Assembly (NCBI GenBank): GCA_965229625.1
Contig: CBDDJJ010000001.1
Coordinates: 1,426,001 to 1,490,000 of the forward strand
Length of the DNA stretch: 64,000 nucleotides
DNA from: JANQIO01 sp965229625
Lineage (GTDB): Bacteria; Pseudomonadota; Gammaproteobacteria; Pseudomonadales; Halieaceae
Direction: 5' to 3'
A model generated the notes under the pieces. That model was not told where the DNA came from, ran no database searches, and was given only the letters and a program-made list of their open reading frames with translations. Shown in pieces: positions 8,576 to 16,651 of this stretch. Position numbers and translations under genes: made by a program. Numbering within the stretch: the first letter of the stretch is position 1; each line of letters opens with the position of its first letter.

Positions 8576-10180
8576 CTAGCGCCTGGCCCTGTAGCCGGCG
8601 GCGTCACGATCCCAGGTTGTTTCCGTCACACCCCGCTCGCGCAACTTGAATTTCTGCACCTTGTTGGTGGGTGTGTAAGGCAGGCTGGCCACGTACTCGA
8701 GGTAGCGCGGCACGAAATAGTGTGGGGCATTCTCGGCAATGAAGTTGCAGAGGTGTTCGGGCTCGAGGCTTTCTCCCTCCTTCAACACCACGGCCAGCTT
8801 GAGTTCATCCTCGCTGGCGATGTCGGCGCTGGGAATACCAAAGGCCGCCACGTCGCTGACAACCGGGTGGCGCCGCACAACGCTTTCGACTTCAAGGCTG
8901 GAGATATTGCGCCCGGCAAAGCGCACCACGTCTTTCTTGCGATCCACGAAATACAGCGCACCGGTGTCAGGATCGCGCCGGGCCATGTCGCCGGTCAGGA
9001 AGTAGTCCCCGCGGAAGGCCGCGGCGGTGGCCTCGGGGTTCTCGAAGTAGCCGTTGAACAAGACGTGGGGGGCCAGCGGCTTGATGCACATCTCGCCGGC
9101 CTCTCCGTCCGCCACCTCGCGACCCTCGTCATCAATCAGCCGGAGCTCAATATCCGGCGGCGGATAACCCAGCGAGTGCGGCGGCAGTTCCACCGTGGCC
9201 GCCAGCTGGTTGGCGATCAACTGGCACTCGCTCATACCCAGGCCGGCACTGAGAACCCTCAGGCCGAAACGCTGCTCAAAAGGCTCGCGCAAATCCGGGG
9301 GGAAGGGCACGATCATGGCCTTGCTGAGGGTGGTGTCGGCGTCGTTTGCTGACTCGGGCCGGTTCCAGAGGAACAGGCTCATGGCACCGATCAGGAAGGT
9401 CTGGGTGGCCTTGAAGCGGGCAATGCGATCCCAGAACTCCGTCGCCGAGAATCGCACCTCGATCACACAGGGTATACCTTCCAGCAGCGCGCGGTAGACC
9501 GAGGTAATCCACGCGCCGGTGTTGAACAGCGGCAACGCGCAGTAAATCACGTCTCCCTCATGGGAACTGAACATCGGGCTGGCGCCCTTGTCGATGGCAC
9601 GTATCCAGCCGTTGTAGTTCTGCATCACCCCCTTGGATTTGCCGGTGGTACCCGAGGTCCACAGAATTGCGCAGGTGTCGCCATAGCCCTGTGCCACCGG
9701 TAAATTGATCGGCACCGCCTGCAGCAGGTCGATGTAGCGCAGCCAGCCCGGGGCGTTGCCCTCCCCCACACACACCGGGGTACCGTACTGTTTGAAGTTC
9801 TCGAGTTCTTCCAGGCGAGCGGCGCGCTCGGGGTCGGCTAACAACAGGCGGCAGCGCGATCGCTCCAGGGTGTCCCGCAGCCATTCACCCCGGTAGTCAG
9901 TACTGATGGGCACCCAGACAGCGCCCAGCTTGTTGGCTGCCAGGGTGAGCAGCACAAACTCGGGGCAGTTGCCCAGGTACAGCCCCACCCTGTCGCCGGC
10001 CTTGACGCCCAGGGCGCGCAGCCCGCCGGCCAGGTGATCGCTCTGCCGGTCGGCCTCGGCGAAGCTGATGGTTTGGCTCTCACTGAGAAGGAAAGGCGTG
10101 TCACCATTTTCCAGCGCCTGGCGGCGCAGGATGGCCGGGAAGGTGCGCCCGGCGGTATCGCTAAGGTCTAGCCGATTCAT
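8576..10180 (-). CDS. Acyl-CoA synthetase (AMP-dependent ligase)
   Basis: 534-residue adenylate-forming enzyme that activates a carboxylic acid with ATP and joins it to CoA. The P-loop TSGTTGKSKG is at 175-184; the adenylation motif region 'YFLTGDMARRDPDTGALYFV' and hinge 'DRKKDVVRFAGRNISSLEVE' are clear, and the C-terminal catalytic lysine lies in 'TPTNKVQKFKL'. Closest in style to carnitine/crotonobetaine-CoA ligases, but the acid cannot be told. The ATG has no ribosome site: a palindromic repeat arm begins only 8 bp upstream. Followed 11 bp later by the DUF1295 gene. Confidence 0.9.
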   Translation of the reverse strand: MNRLDLSDTAGRTFPAILRRQALENGDTPFLLSESQTISFAEADRQSDHLAGGLRALGVKAGDRVGLYLGNCPEFVLLTLAANKLGAVWVPISTDYRGEWLRDTLERSRCRLLLADPERAARLEELENFKQYGTPVCVGEGNAPGWLRYIDLLQAVPINLPVAQGYGDTCAILWTSGTTGKSKGVMQNYNGWIRAIDKGASPMFSSHEGDVIYCALPLFNTGAWITSVYRALLEGIPCVIEVRFSATEFWDRIARFKATQTFLIGAMSLFLWNRPESANDADTTLSKAMIVPFPPDLREPFEQRFGLRVLSAGLGMSECQLIANQLAATVELPPHSLGYPPPDIELRLIDDEGREVADGEAGEMCIKPLAPHVLFNGYFENPEATAAAFRGDYFLTGDMARRDPDTGALYFVDRKKDVVRFAGRNISSLEVESVVRRHPVVSDVAAFGIPSADIASEDELKLAVVLKEGESLEPEHLCNFIAENAPHYFVPRYLEYVASLPYTPTNKVQKFKLRERGVTETTWDRDAAGYRARR

Positions 10181-10188
10181 ACTTAATC

Positions 10189-10263
10189 GGGGACAGTTTA
10201 CTTAATTCCCAACGCGCCAAAGCGTCGGCAGGCTCGGAGGGGGGAATTAAGTAAACCGTCCCC
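10189..10263. repeat. Palindromic repeat, 22-bp arms (RAYT/REP-like)
   Basis: Arms at 10189-10210 (starting GGGGACAGTTTACTTAATTC) and 10242-10263 (its complement) match at 21 of 22 positions around a 31-nt GC-rich centre. The sequence GGGGAC-GTTTACTTAATTCCC is one I recognise as a recurrent element in many gammaproteobacterial genomes, often beside REP-associated tyrosine transposase genes; no such transposase is in this window. It sits directly upstream of the acyl-CoA ligase start and just after the stop of the small lipoprotein. Confidence 0.8.
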
Positions 10264-10271
10264 AGAAATAT

Positions 10272-10613
10272 CTACCACCAGCGCCAGAGGTGGTTTTCAC
10301 CCTGATCGCAGTCGTCGGCGATGGTCGACTGCATGGCACTGACATTGTTGGCCGCAAGCTGCTCACCGAAGGTCGTCCTGCCCTCTTCATAGCTGGGCTG
10401 GTCCATCTTGCCCTCGAACAGGGTAATGGGCACCACTTCATTCCAGGATAACCACATGGCATTGCGATCTACCTGGTCAACCGGGTACTCGCCCAGCCCT
10501 TTCTGGATATAGCCGTGGCAGAAAGAGGCCAGGTCACCATCAGTGACATTGCTGGCGCAACCGCCGAGTACAGTGGTAGCGGTCAGCAGGGCGATGGATA
10601 CGATGCGGCGCAT
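10272..10613 (-). CDS. Small lipoprotein of unknown function
   Basis: 113 residues. The N-terminus MRRIVSIALLTATTVLGGC is a lipoprotein signal with lipobox LGGC, so the mature protein of about 95 residues would be anchored in the envelope. It contains one more pair of cysteines ('SFCHGY' and 'DDCDQG') that could form a disulfide, and ends 'HLWRWW'. The ATG at 10611-10613 has GGGAG upstream; the longer upstream frame is not needed. No family recognised. The last codons lie 8 bp from the palindromic repeat. Confidence 0.75.
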   Translation of the reverse strand: MRRIVSIALLTATTVLGGCASNVTDGDLASFCHGYIQKGLGEYPVDQVDRNAMWLSWNEVVPITLFEGKMDQPSYEEGRTTFGEQLAANNVSAMQSTIADDCDQGENHLWRWW

Positions 10614-10680
10614 GGGCTCACTCCCGTTCTGGTCGTGACTCCATTCTAGAGTAAAACCGCGGCAATGGAACCGCCGTCGC

Positions 10681-12123
10681 TCAGTGACCAACCGTGGGCG
10701 CCACGCGGGTGGTGCCCTCTCCTTCCCTGACCAGGCTCCAGGCCAGCGCCGACACCGCCAGGCTGACGGCACAGATGGTGAAGATCAGACTCTTGTCATC
10801 CGCGCGGCTTACCGCCAGGCCCACCGCCAGGCTGGCCAGCAGTTGCGGGAGGACGACGGAGAGATTGAACAATCCCATGTAGAGGCCCATACGCGACTGC
10901 TCCACCTTCTGGGACATGATCGCAAAGGGCAGGCTGACGATGGCTGCCCAGCCGACGCCGCATACAGCCATCAACAGGTAGAGCGCTATCGCCGTGTGGC
11001 CAAACAGGGTGATGCCCAGGTAGCCAAACGCCATGATCGCAACGCAAAACATGTGAGTGCGAACCCTGCCTATGCGCTCGGTAATCGGCTCCAGCACGAA
11101 GGCGGGCAGGATGGCAGCGACCGCATTGAGCACCAGGAAGCTGACGGAGATGACTCGCCCGGCGTCAACGTCGTTCAACCCGGGCATTTTCTGCTGCACG
11201 TAGGCCAGGGTATAGATAAACATTGTCTGTACGCCGATCCAGCTAAAGGAATGTGCCGCCAGGACTTTCTGGAAGCCGACATGGTCAGTAGCGCTGCCGA
11301 CAGGCCCTTCCTTCTGCATCAGGGTCGAGCCCACCAGCCAGGCCGTCAGCAGCAGGCAGGCGATCTCGGCGTAATAGTTGTCGACCTCGATATGGGCAAG
11401 GCGCAGGGTCAGTGCATAAATGTCATAGACCAGGAACCCCCACAGCGGCCGGATGCTGAGAAGGATTTCACGCCAGCCGCCGGCAGCCTCCGCCTCCTCG
11501 GGTTCACCCAGTTCGCGGGGTTCCGCCACAAACAGCGGCGGTATCACCGAAAACAGCAGCACCAGTACCACGCCGGCGTAGATCAGTACGTAGTTGTTCC
11601 AGATGGCGCCGATGGCATAGGCCATCACTCCGAAGCTGCCGGAGATGGTCTGCATCCAGGTGTAGCCCCGGGTCCGCTCCACCCCTTCAGGCGTGACGTC
11701 GGCAATTATCGAGCGGGTGGGGTTGAAGCTGACGTTGATGGCGAGGTCCAGGGTCAGGGCCACGACCAGGGCGACGCCGAGAATGCCCTCGAGCCCCAGC
11801 CCGCTGGAAATCACATCGATGCTGGGCAAGGCCAGCAGCATCAGGCTGGCCAGTACTCCGCCGACCAGGATGTAGGGCCTGCGCCGGCCGCCCCAGAACC
11901 AGGTCTTGTCGCTGACCACACCGATACTGACCTGGCCGAGGATGCCGGCGATGGGGCCCGCGGCCCATACCAGGCCCACATCGTGGATATCGAGTCCGTA
12001 CTGGGTGGTGAGAATCCAGCTCAGGGCAGAGATCTGCACTGACAGGGCGAAGCCCATGGCAGTGGCGGGCAGACTCAACAACACATAAAAGGAGCGCGTG
12101 AGCTTGTGCTGGATAGGCAGCAT
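10681..12123 (-). CDS. MFS sugar transporter, SLC45/sucrose-symporter type
   Basis: 480-residue inner-membrane carrier with about 12 hydrophobic helices. The 'GGRRRPYIL' loop after helix 2 matches the R-x-G-R-R-R-P hallmark of SLC45/SUT-type disaccharide:proton symporters. Its ATG shares one base with the stop of the upstream MFS gene (TGATG), so the two are an operon and may be translated in concert. Position beside a TonB receptor, GH97 glucosidase and amylase suggests uptake of maltose or short malto-oligosaccharides. The second carrier could have a different substrate length. Confidence 0.85.
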   Translation of the reverse strand: MLPIQHKLTRSFYVLLSLPATAMGFALSVQISALSWILTTQYGLDIHDVGLVWAAGPIAGILGQVSIGVVSDKTWFWGGRRRPYILVGGVLASLMLLALPSIDVISSGLGLEGILGVALVVALTLDLAINVSFNPTRSIIADVTPEGVERTRGYTWMQTISGSFGVMAYAIGAIWNNYVLIYAGVVLVLLFSVIPPLFVAEPRELGEPEEAEAAGGWREILLSIRPLWGFLVYDIYALTLRLAHIEVDNYYAEIACLLLTAWLVGSTLMQKEGPVGSATDHVGFQKVLAAHSFSWIGVQTMFIYTLAYVQQKMPGLNDVDAGRVISVSFLVLNAVAAILPAFVLEPITERIGRVRTHMFCVAIMAFGYLGITLFGHTAIALYLLMAVCGVGWAAIVSLPFAIMSQKVEQSRMGLYMGLFNLSVVLPQLLASLAVGLAVSRADDKSLIFTICAVSLAVSALAWSLVREGEGTTRVAPTVGH

Positions 12124-13478
12124 CAGTTGGCCTCCGCTAGCGTTTCAGGGCGGGGAGCTTCGGCGGGGTCCCACACCCAGTGCAGGGACATCGCCGCCAG
12201 CACCAGGCTGCCGGCGCCGATCGCAAAGGCGGCGTCCGCGCGTCCCTCGAACAGGGTGGTCAGCAGCCAGCCCAGCAGGCCGGCGGCCAGCAACTGTGGC
12301 AGCACGATAAAGAAATTGAAGATGCCCATGTAAACCCCCATCTTCGCCGCCGGCAGTGCCACCGACAAGATGGCGTAGGGCATGGCCAGGATGGATGTCC
12401 AGGCGATGCCCACTCCCACCATGGACAGCAGCAACCACTGGGGATCGCATATCAGCAGCACCGAGGCGAAGCCGGCGGCACCCAGCAACAGGCACAGGGC
12501 ATGGGCACCACGCCGCCCGAGGCGCGCAGCCAATGGCGGCAGGCAAAAGGCAAACAGGGCCGCAAACCCGTTGTAGGCGGCGAACAGCACACCCACCCAG
12601 TTGGCCCCCTCGTTCCAGGCGGCGGAACTGGTATCGCTGGTGCCAAAATGGCGCGCGGTAATGGCTGCGGTGGAGTAGATCCACATGGCAAACAGGGCGA
12701 ACCAGGAAAAGAACTGCACCACCGCCAGCTGGCGCATGGTGGCGGGCATGTGCACGAAGTCTGCGGCCAGCTCCGCCAGCATGGGCCGGGTCGATGGCAA
12801 CGCCTCGGAGGCGTGACCTTCAAATGCAGCCAGCTGCTCCGGCGGGTACTCCCGGGTACTGACCACGGTCCACAGCACCGCGGCGAACAGGGAGGTCCCC
12901 CCTATATAGAAGGCATAGCGTACGCTGTCGGGGATTTCTCCCGGCGGCGCGCTGTTACTGACGCCGAACCAGTTCACCAGCATCCATGGCAACGCCGAGG
13001 CCACTACCGCGCCGGTGCCGACAAAAAAGCTCTGGGTCGCGAAGCCGAGGGCCCGCTGCTCCTCGGGTAGCATATCGCCCACAAAGGCGCGGAAAGGCTC
13101 CATGGAGACGTTGATCGAGGCATCCATGATCCACAGCATACCGGCGGCAAACCACAGCACCGGTGAGTGGGGCATCACGAACAGCGCCGCGGTGGTAGCA
13201 ATGGCGCCGAATAGGAAATAAGGCCGCCGCCGGCCCAGCCGGTTCCAGGTGCGGTCGCTGTAGTAGCCCACCAGCGGCTGCACCAACAGGCCAGTGGCGG
13301 GCGCCGCAATCCACAGGATGGGGATGTCGGCGATATCGGCGCCCAGGGTCTGGAAGATGCGGCTGACGTTGGCATTCTGCAGGGCAAACCCCATCTGGAT
13401 GCCGAGGAAGCCGAAGCACATGTTCCAGATCTGGCCGAAGCCCAGCGCAGGGCGAGTAACTGTATGACTGTCAGTCAC
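12123..13478 (-). CDS. MFS sugar transporter, SLC45 type (first of pair)
   Basis: 451 residues, about 12 membrane helices. 'SDRTWNRLGRRRPYFLFGA' after helix 2 is the SLC45/sucrose-symporter signature. It is the promoter-proximal gene of a two-gene unit and is divergent from the TonB-dependent receptor across a 173-bp gap that carries two LacI-type operator copies. The role inferred from context is proton-coupled import of maltose-like sugars released in the periplasm. The pair differs clearly in sequence, so it is not a recent duplication. Confidence 0.85.
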   Translation of the reverse strand: MTDSHTVTRPALGFGQIWNMCFGFLGIQMGFALQNANVSRIFQTLGADIADIPILWIAAPATGLLVQPLVGYYSDRTWNRLGRRRPYFLFGAIATTAALFVMPHSPVLWFAAGMLWIMDASINVSMEPFRAFVGDMLPEEQRALGFATQSFFVGTGAVVASALPWMLVNWFGVSNSAPPGEIPDSVRYAFYIGGTSLFAAVLWTVVSTREYPPEQLAAFEGHASEALPSTRPMLAELAADFVHMPATMRQLAVVQFFSWFALFAMWIYSTAAITARHFGTSDTSSAAWNEGANWVGVLFAAYNGFAALFAFCLPPLAARLGRRGAHALCLLLGAAGFASVLLICDPQWLLLSMVGVGIAWTSILAMPYAILSVALPAAKMGVYMGIFNFFIVLPQLLAAGLLGWLLTTLFEGRADAAFAIGAGSLVLAAMSLHWVWDPAEAPRPETLAEAN

Positions 13479-13542
13479 TTAGCGTTTTCTTGTCGTTATT
13501 GTGCAGGGCATCTTAGGCAGCCGGCGAGTTGATCTACAACAG

Positions 13543-13556
13543 TGAATTCGTATGCG
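13543..13556 (+). promoter_or_regulatory. LacI-type operator, copy 1a
   Basis: TGAATTCGTATGCG, 12 of 14 identical to the operator at 13562-13575 and spaced 19 bp centre to centre from it, so two dimers could bind on nearly the same DNA face. It lies between the divergent transporter and receptor genes. Confidence 0.55.
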
Positions 13557-13561
13557 GTGAC

Positions 13562-13575
13562 TGAATACGTATGCA
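13562..13575 (+). promoter_or_regulatory. LacI-type operator, copy 1b
   Basis: TGAATACGTATGCA, a near-perfect palindrome about ACGT. Its exact reverse complement occurs between glgB and the LacI-type gene (35551-35564), and a 12/14 copy lies between eda and hexR. It is immediately upstream of a possible receptor promoter. Confidence 0.75.
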
Positions 13576-13580
13576 GTCCG

Positions 13581-13610
13581 TTGCAGGGATTTCAGCTGCC
13601 TATCTACAAT
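13581..13610 (+). promoter_or_regulatory. Possible promoter of the TonB-dependent receptor
   Basis: TTGCAG (13581-13586), 18-bp spacer, TACAAT (13605-13610). The -10 matches 5 of 6, the -35 only 3 of 6. The operator pair ends 5 bp upstream of the -35. Confidence 0.35.
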
Positions 13611-13651
13611 CCTCGAATACCAATAACACCCATAAAATTGAGGGGATAACA

Positions 13652-16468
13652 ATGAGCCGCACCCGCAAGACCCGACCCGGGTCACGTCTTTCTGATTGTA
13701 CGCATCCGATCTCGCACGGCATCAGGCAAAGCCTTATCGCTACTGCCGTGGCCTCAGCGCTGAGCCCCGTGGCCTTCGCCCAGGGCGACTCCACTGAAGG
13801 CCGCATGATCGAGGAAGTGATCGTTACCGTTAACCGCATTGAAGAAAACCTCCAGGACGTGGCCGGCACGGTCCAGAGCTTTTCTGCCGAGGACCTCGAG
13901 CGCATCGGCATCGGCAGCGAATTCTCCAACCTGCAGTACGGCGTGCCCGGGCTGCAGATTGCCAAGCAGGAAGGCAAGCTGGAGATCTTCCTGCGCGGTA
14001 TCGGCTCCTCGGATTCGGACTTCTCCTCTGACCCGTCCATCGCCGTGCACTACAACGGCGTCTACCTGCCGCGGCCGCGGGGTATCGGCCCGCTGTTCTT
14101 TGACAGCCAGCGGGTGGAAGTCAACAAGGGGCCCCAGGGCACACTGCGCGGCCGGAACGCCACCGGCGGCACGATCAACATCATTTCCAACAAGCCGAAC
14201 ATGGAAGAACTGGGCGGCTACGTACAGGGCGGCCTGGGTAATTTCGACAACCAGGAGCTCGAAGGTGTCCTCAACGTACCGGTCACCGACAACTTCGCCG
14301 TGCGACTGGCCGGCTGGGCCCGCAAGCATGACGGCCTGTATGAAAACGGCTTCGATATCAGCGACAACAACTTTGACACCCCGAGCGCCCAGGACGACAG
14401 TGCCTACCGCATCAGCCTGGCCTGGGATATCAACGACCGCGTCACCGCCAACTTCCAGTACTTCAAGGCGGAAGTGCGCAGCACCGGCGATCCCGGCGCC
14501 TTCTCCGGCCGCTCCTTCTCCGCCGGCGAGACGGTGGAAGACCTGGACGATCCCTGGGAGCAGTACTTCCGCACCGAGGGTAACTTCGAGCAGGACGTGG
14601 ATACCGCCCTGCTGCAGGTGACCTGGGACACGGACGTGCTGGGCGGTACCGGCTTCGAGTACAACGGCTCCTACAACAACCTGGAGGCCTACAACCAGAA
14701 CGCCTCCCGCGAGTGGCAGCTGGGTATGGTGTACCCGGGCTCCGAAGCGGAGGCCGACTTCATCGCCTCCGGCGAGAACCCGCAGCGCAACCTGCTGGTC
14801 AACGACACCTTCTACCAGGGTGACCACTCGGAATCGCAGACCCACGAAATCCGTGCCTTCTCCACCGGCGGCGGACGCCTGAGCTGGACCGCCGGCGCCT
14901 TCTACTTCCAGGAAGACTTCGAGTACTTCTCCTGGGATGTGGGCAACGGCTTCTGCGGCGACAGCACCAGCTTCATCGGTGACGTGCCCTGGGACGGCGG
15001 CACCATCAGTTGCTGGCAGAATGGCCTAGGCGGCGAGAACCGCGGCGACGAATCCGAGGTCGAGTCCTACGCCTTCTACGCGGACGGTACCTTCGACATT
15101 ACCGACAACCTGCGGGTGTTCGGTGGTATTCGCTACACCGATGAAGAGAAAACCCAGAAGGATTCCAACGCCCAGTACCAGTTCAACTGGAGCTCGGACT
15201 TCTTCTTCGCCCAACCCGGCATCAACGAGCCCAGCGACCTGATCATCGGTGAGAAGGGCTTCCGCCTGAAAGAGCCGGGCGACCGCAGCATCAATGACTT
15301 TGCCCCCGGCCTCGGCGGCAAGGCCCTGTTCCAGGACGGCATTGCCAGCTACGGCCTGGGCGACAACTGGGGCCGCACCCTGGACAACTGCCGCGAGGGC
15401 ATCGATTGCCAGGTCGTGGTGAGCTCACAGTTCGACCCCAACGGCACCCGCGGCACCATCCGGGCGACCAACGTGGTCGAGGATGACTACGTCGACTGGC
15501 GACTGGGCTTCGAATACGACTTCAATAGTGGCCATAGCTCCGACCTGCAGACCATGTTCTACGGCTCGGTCTCCACCGGTACCCGCTCCGGCGGTATCAA
15601 CCGGCCGCTGATTCTCAGCGAGGACCGCCAGGCCGATGTGATCTGGGATACCGAGGAGCTGATCGTCTACGAAGTGGGTGCCAAGAACACCTTCTTCTGG
15701 AATGATCGCGCGGTGCGCCTCAATGGCGCCCTGTTCTACTACGACTACTCCGATTACGTCGCCCAGGTGCTGGTCGACGTGCCGAACCCGACACCGGAGA
15801 ACCCCAACGCCACCACCCAGCAGGTGCTGACGGACAACGTGGCGGACGCGGAAATCTGGGGCTTCGAAGTCGAGGGTAATGTGGACCTGCCCTGGGGCCT
15901 GAACTTCAACGGCTCACTGCTGTGGCTGGACAGCGAGTTCGACGACTCGGCGATCGTCGATGCGCGCCAGAACGACAACCCGGTGATCAGCGTGGACGGC
16001 AACGAGCTGCCCAACGTGTCCGAGTGGAACCTGAACCTGCGCCTGTCCCAGGTCATCGACCTGAACTGGAACGAGTTCAACAGCTTCGACTGGACCATCA
16101 ACGCCGTGTATCGCAGCGAGTACTTCCTGACCGCCTACAACAACAAGGGCTATACGCTGGACGCGAACGGCAATACCCAGCAGATTCCGCTGGCTGACAT
16201 GCCGCCGCCCAACAACAACGATGCCCTGTCGAATGTCGGCGGCGCGGCCAACTCGCGGTTCTTCTACGACGAGGTCGACAGCTTCTGGATCTTCAACGCC
16301 AACGTGGGCCTGAACTTCGGGGAAGATGATCGCTTCCGGCTGTCGGCGTGGATCGAGAACATCGACGACGAAGCGTTCTCCACCAAGGGCTTCATCAACA
16401 GCTCGGTCAACATTCGTTACCTGAATGCACCACGCCAGTACGGCGTGCGCTTCCGGGCCAACTTCTAA
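13652..16468 (+). CDS. TonB-dependent receptor (sugar uptake type)
   Basis: 938-residue outer-membrane beta-barrel that imports a ligand using TonB energy. An Ala-rich signal peptide ends 'SPVAFA-Q' near residue 44, then a TonB box 'MIEEVIVTVNR', a plug domain ('SNLQYGVPGLQIAKQEG', 'VEVNKGPQGTLRGRNATGG') and a long barrel ending in the required aromatic ('GVRFRANF'). The ATG at 13652 has AGGGG 8 nt before it. No metal-binding or siderophore hint; the neighbours (sugar symporters, GH97, amylase, LacI-type operators) point to malto-oligosaccharides. Followed by a strong terminator, so the halogenase genes need their own promoter. Confidence 0.93.
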   Translation: MSRTRKTRPGSRLSDCTHPISHGIRQSLIATAVASALSPVAFAQGDSTEGRMIEEVIVTVNRIEENLQDVAGTVQSFSAEDLERIGIGSEFSNLQYGVPGLQIAKQEGKLEIFLRGIGSSDSDFSSDPSIAVHYNGVYLPRPRGIGPLFFDSQRVEVNKGPQGTLRGRNATGGTINIISNKPNMEELGGYVQGGLGNFDNQELEGVLNVPVTDNFAVRLAGWARKHDGLYENGFDISDNNFDTPSAQDDSAYRISLAWDINDRVTANFQYFKAEVRSTGDPGAFSGRSFSAGETVEDLDDPWEQYFRTEGNFEQDVDTALLQVTWDTDVLGGTGFEYNGSYNNLEAYNQNASREWQLGMVYPGSEAEADFIASGENPQRNLLVNDTFYQGDHSESQTHEIRAFSTGGGRLSWTAGAFYFQEDFEYFSWDVGNGFCGDSTSFIGDVPWDGGTISCWQNGLGGENRGDESEVESYAFYADGTFDITDNLRVFGGIRYTDEEKTQKDSNAQYQFNWSSDFFFAQPGINEPSDLIIGEKGFRLKEPGDRSINDFAPGLGGKALFQDGIASYGLGDNWGRTLDNCREGIDCQVVVSSQFDPNGTRGTIRATNVVEDDYVDWRLGFEYDFNSGHSSDLQTMFYGSVSTGTRSGGINRPLILSEDRQADVIWDTEELIVYEVGAKNTFFWNDRAVRLNGALFYYDYSDYVAQVLVDVPNPTPENPNATTQQVLTDNVADAEIWGFEVEGNVDLPWGLNFNGSLLWLDSEFDDSAIVDARQNDNPVISVDGNELPNVSEWNLNLRLSQVIDLNWNEFNSFDWTINAVYRSEYFLTAYNNKGYTLDANGNTQQIPLADMPPPNNNDALSNVGGAANSRFFYDEVDSFWIFNANVGLNFGEDDRFRLSAWIENIDDEAFSTKGFINSSVNIRYLNAPRQYGVRFRANF

Positions 16469-16508
16469 CAGAGACTGCAAGTGAAACCTGAGTAGAAAAA
16501 GCGGGGGT

Positions 16509-16528
16509 GCGGGGCTGACAGGCCCCGC
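16509..16528 (+). repeat. GC-rich hairpin after TonB receptor gene
   Basis: GCGGGGC-TGACAG-GCCCCGC, a perfect 7-bp stem with a 6-nt loop, 40 bp after the receptor stop and 9 bp before the terminator hairpin. Probably part of the transcript's 3' end. Confidence 0.6.
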
Positions 16529-16537
16529 CTGTGACTG

Positions 16538-16569
16538 GCGCTCTGGTGCAAACCCGAGCGCTTTTTTTT
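16538..16569 (+). terminator. Rho-independent terminator after TonB receptor
   Basis: Stem GCGCTC/GAGCGC with two further G-C pairs beyond one mismatch, followed at once by eight T residues (16562-16569). A textbook intrinsic terminator. Confidence 0.85.
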
Positions 16570-16615
16570 GCCTGCGACAGCAGTTCCACAGGTAGGCTGA
16601 GACCGCCGCCGCCCG

Positions 16616-16624
16616 TGCTAGACT
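16616..16624 (+). promoter_or_regulatory. Extended -10 promoter for halogenase-like genes
   Basis: TGC-TAGACT: extended TGn followed by a 4/6 -10 hexamer, placed after the terminator and 27 bp before the first halogenase start. No convincing -35 at 17 bp. Confidence 0.4.
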
Positions 16625-16651
16625 CAAGCCAAATAAGAACGAGGTATCGCG

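Noticed and set aside
10684..12042. 452-residue plus-strand frame opposite the MFS gene
   Set aside because: Rich in His, Gln, Gly and Asp as expected for an antisense shadow of a membrane-protein gene.
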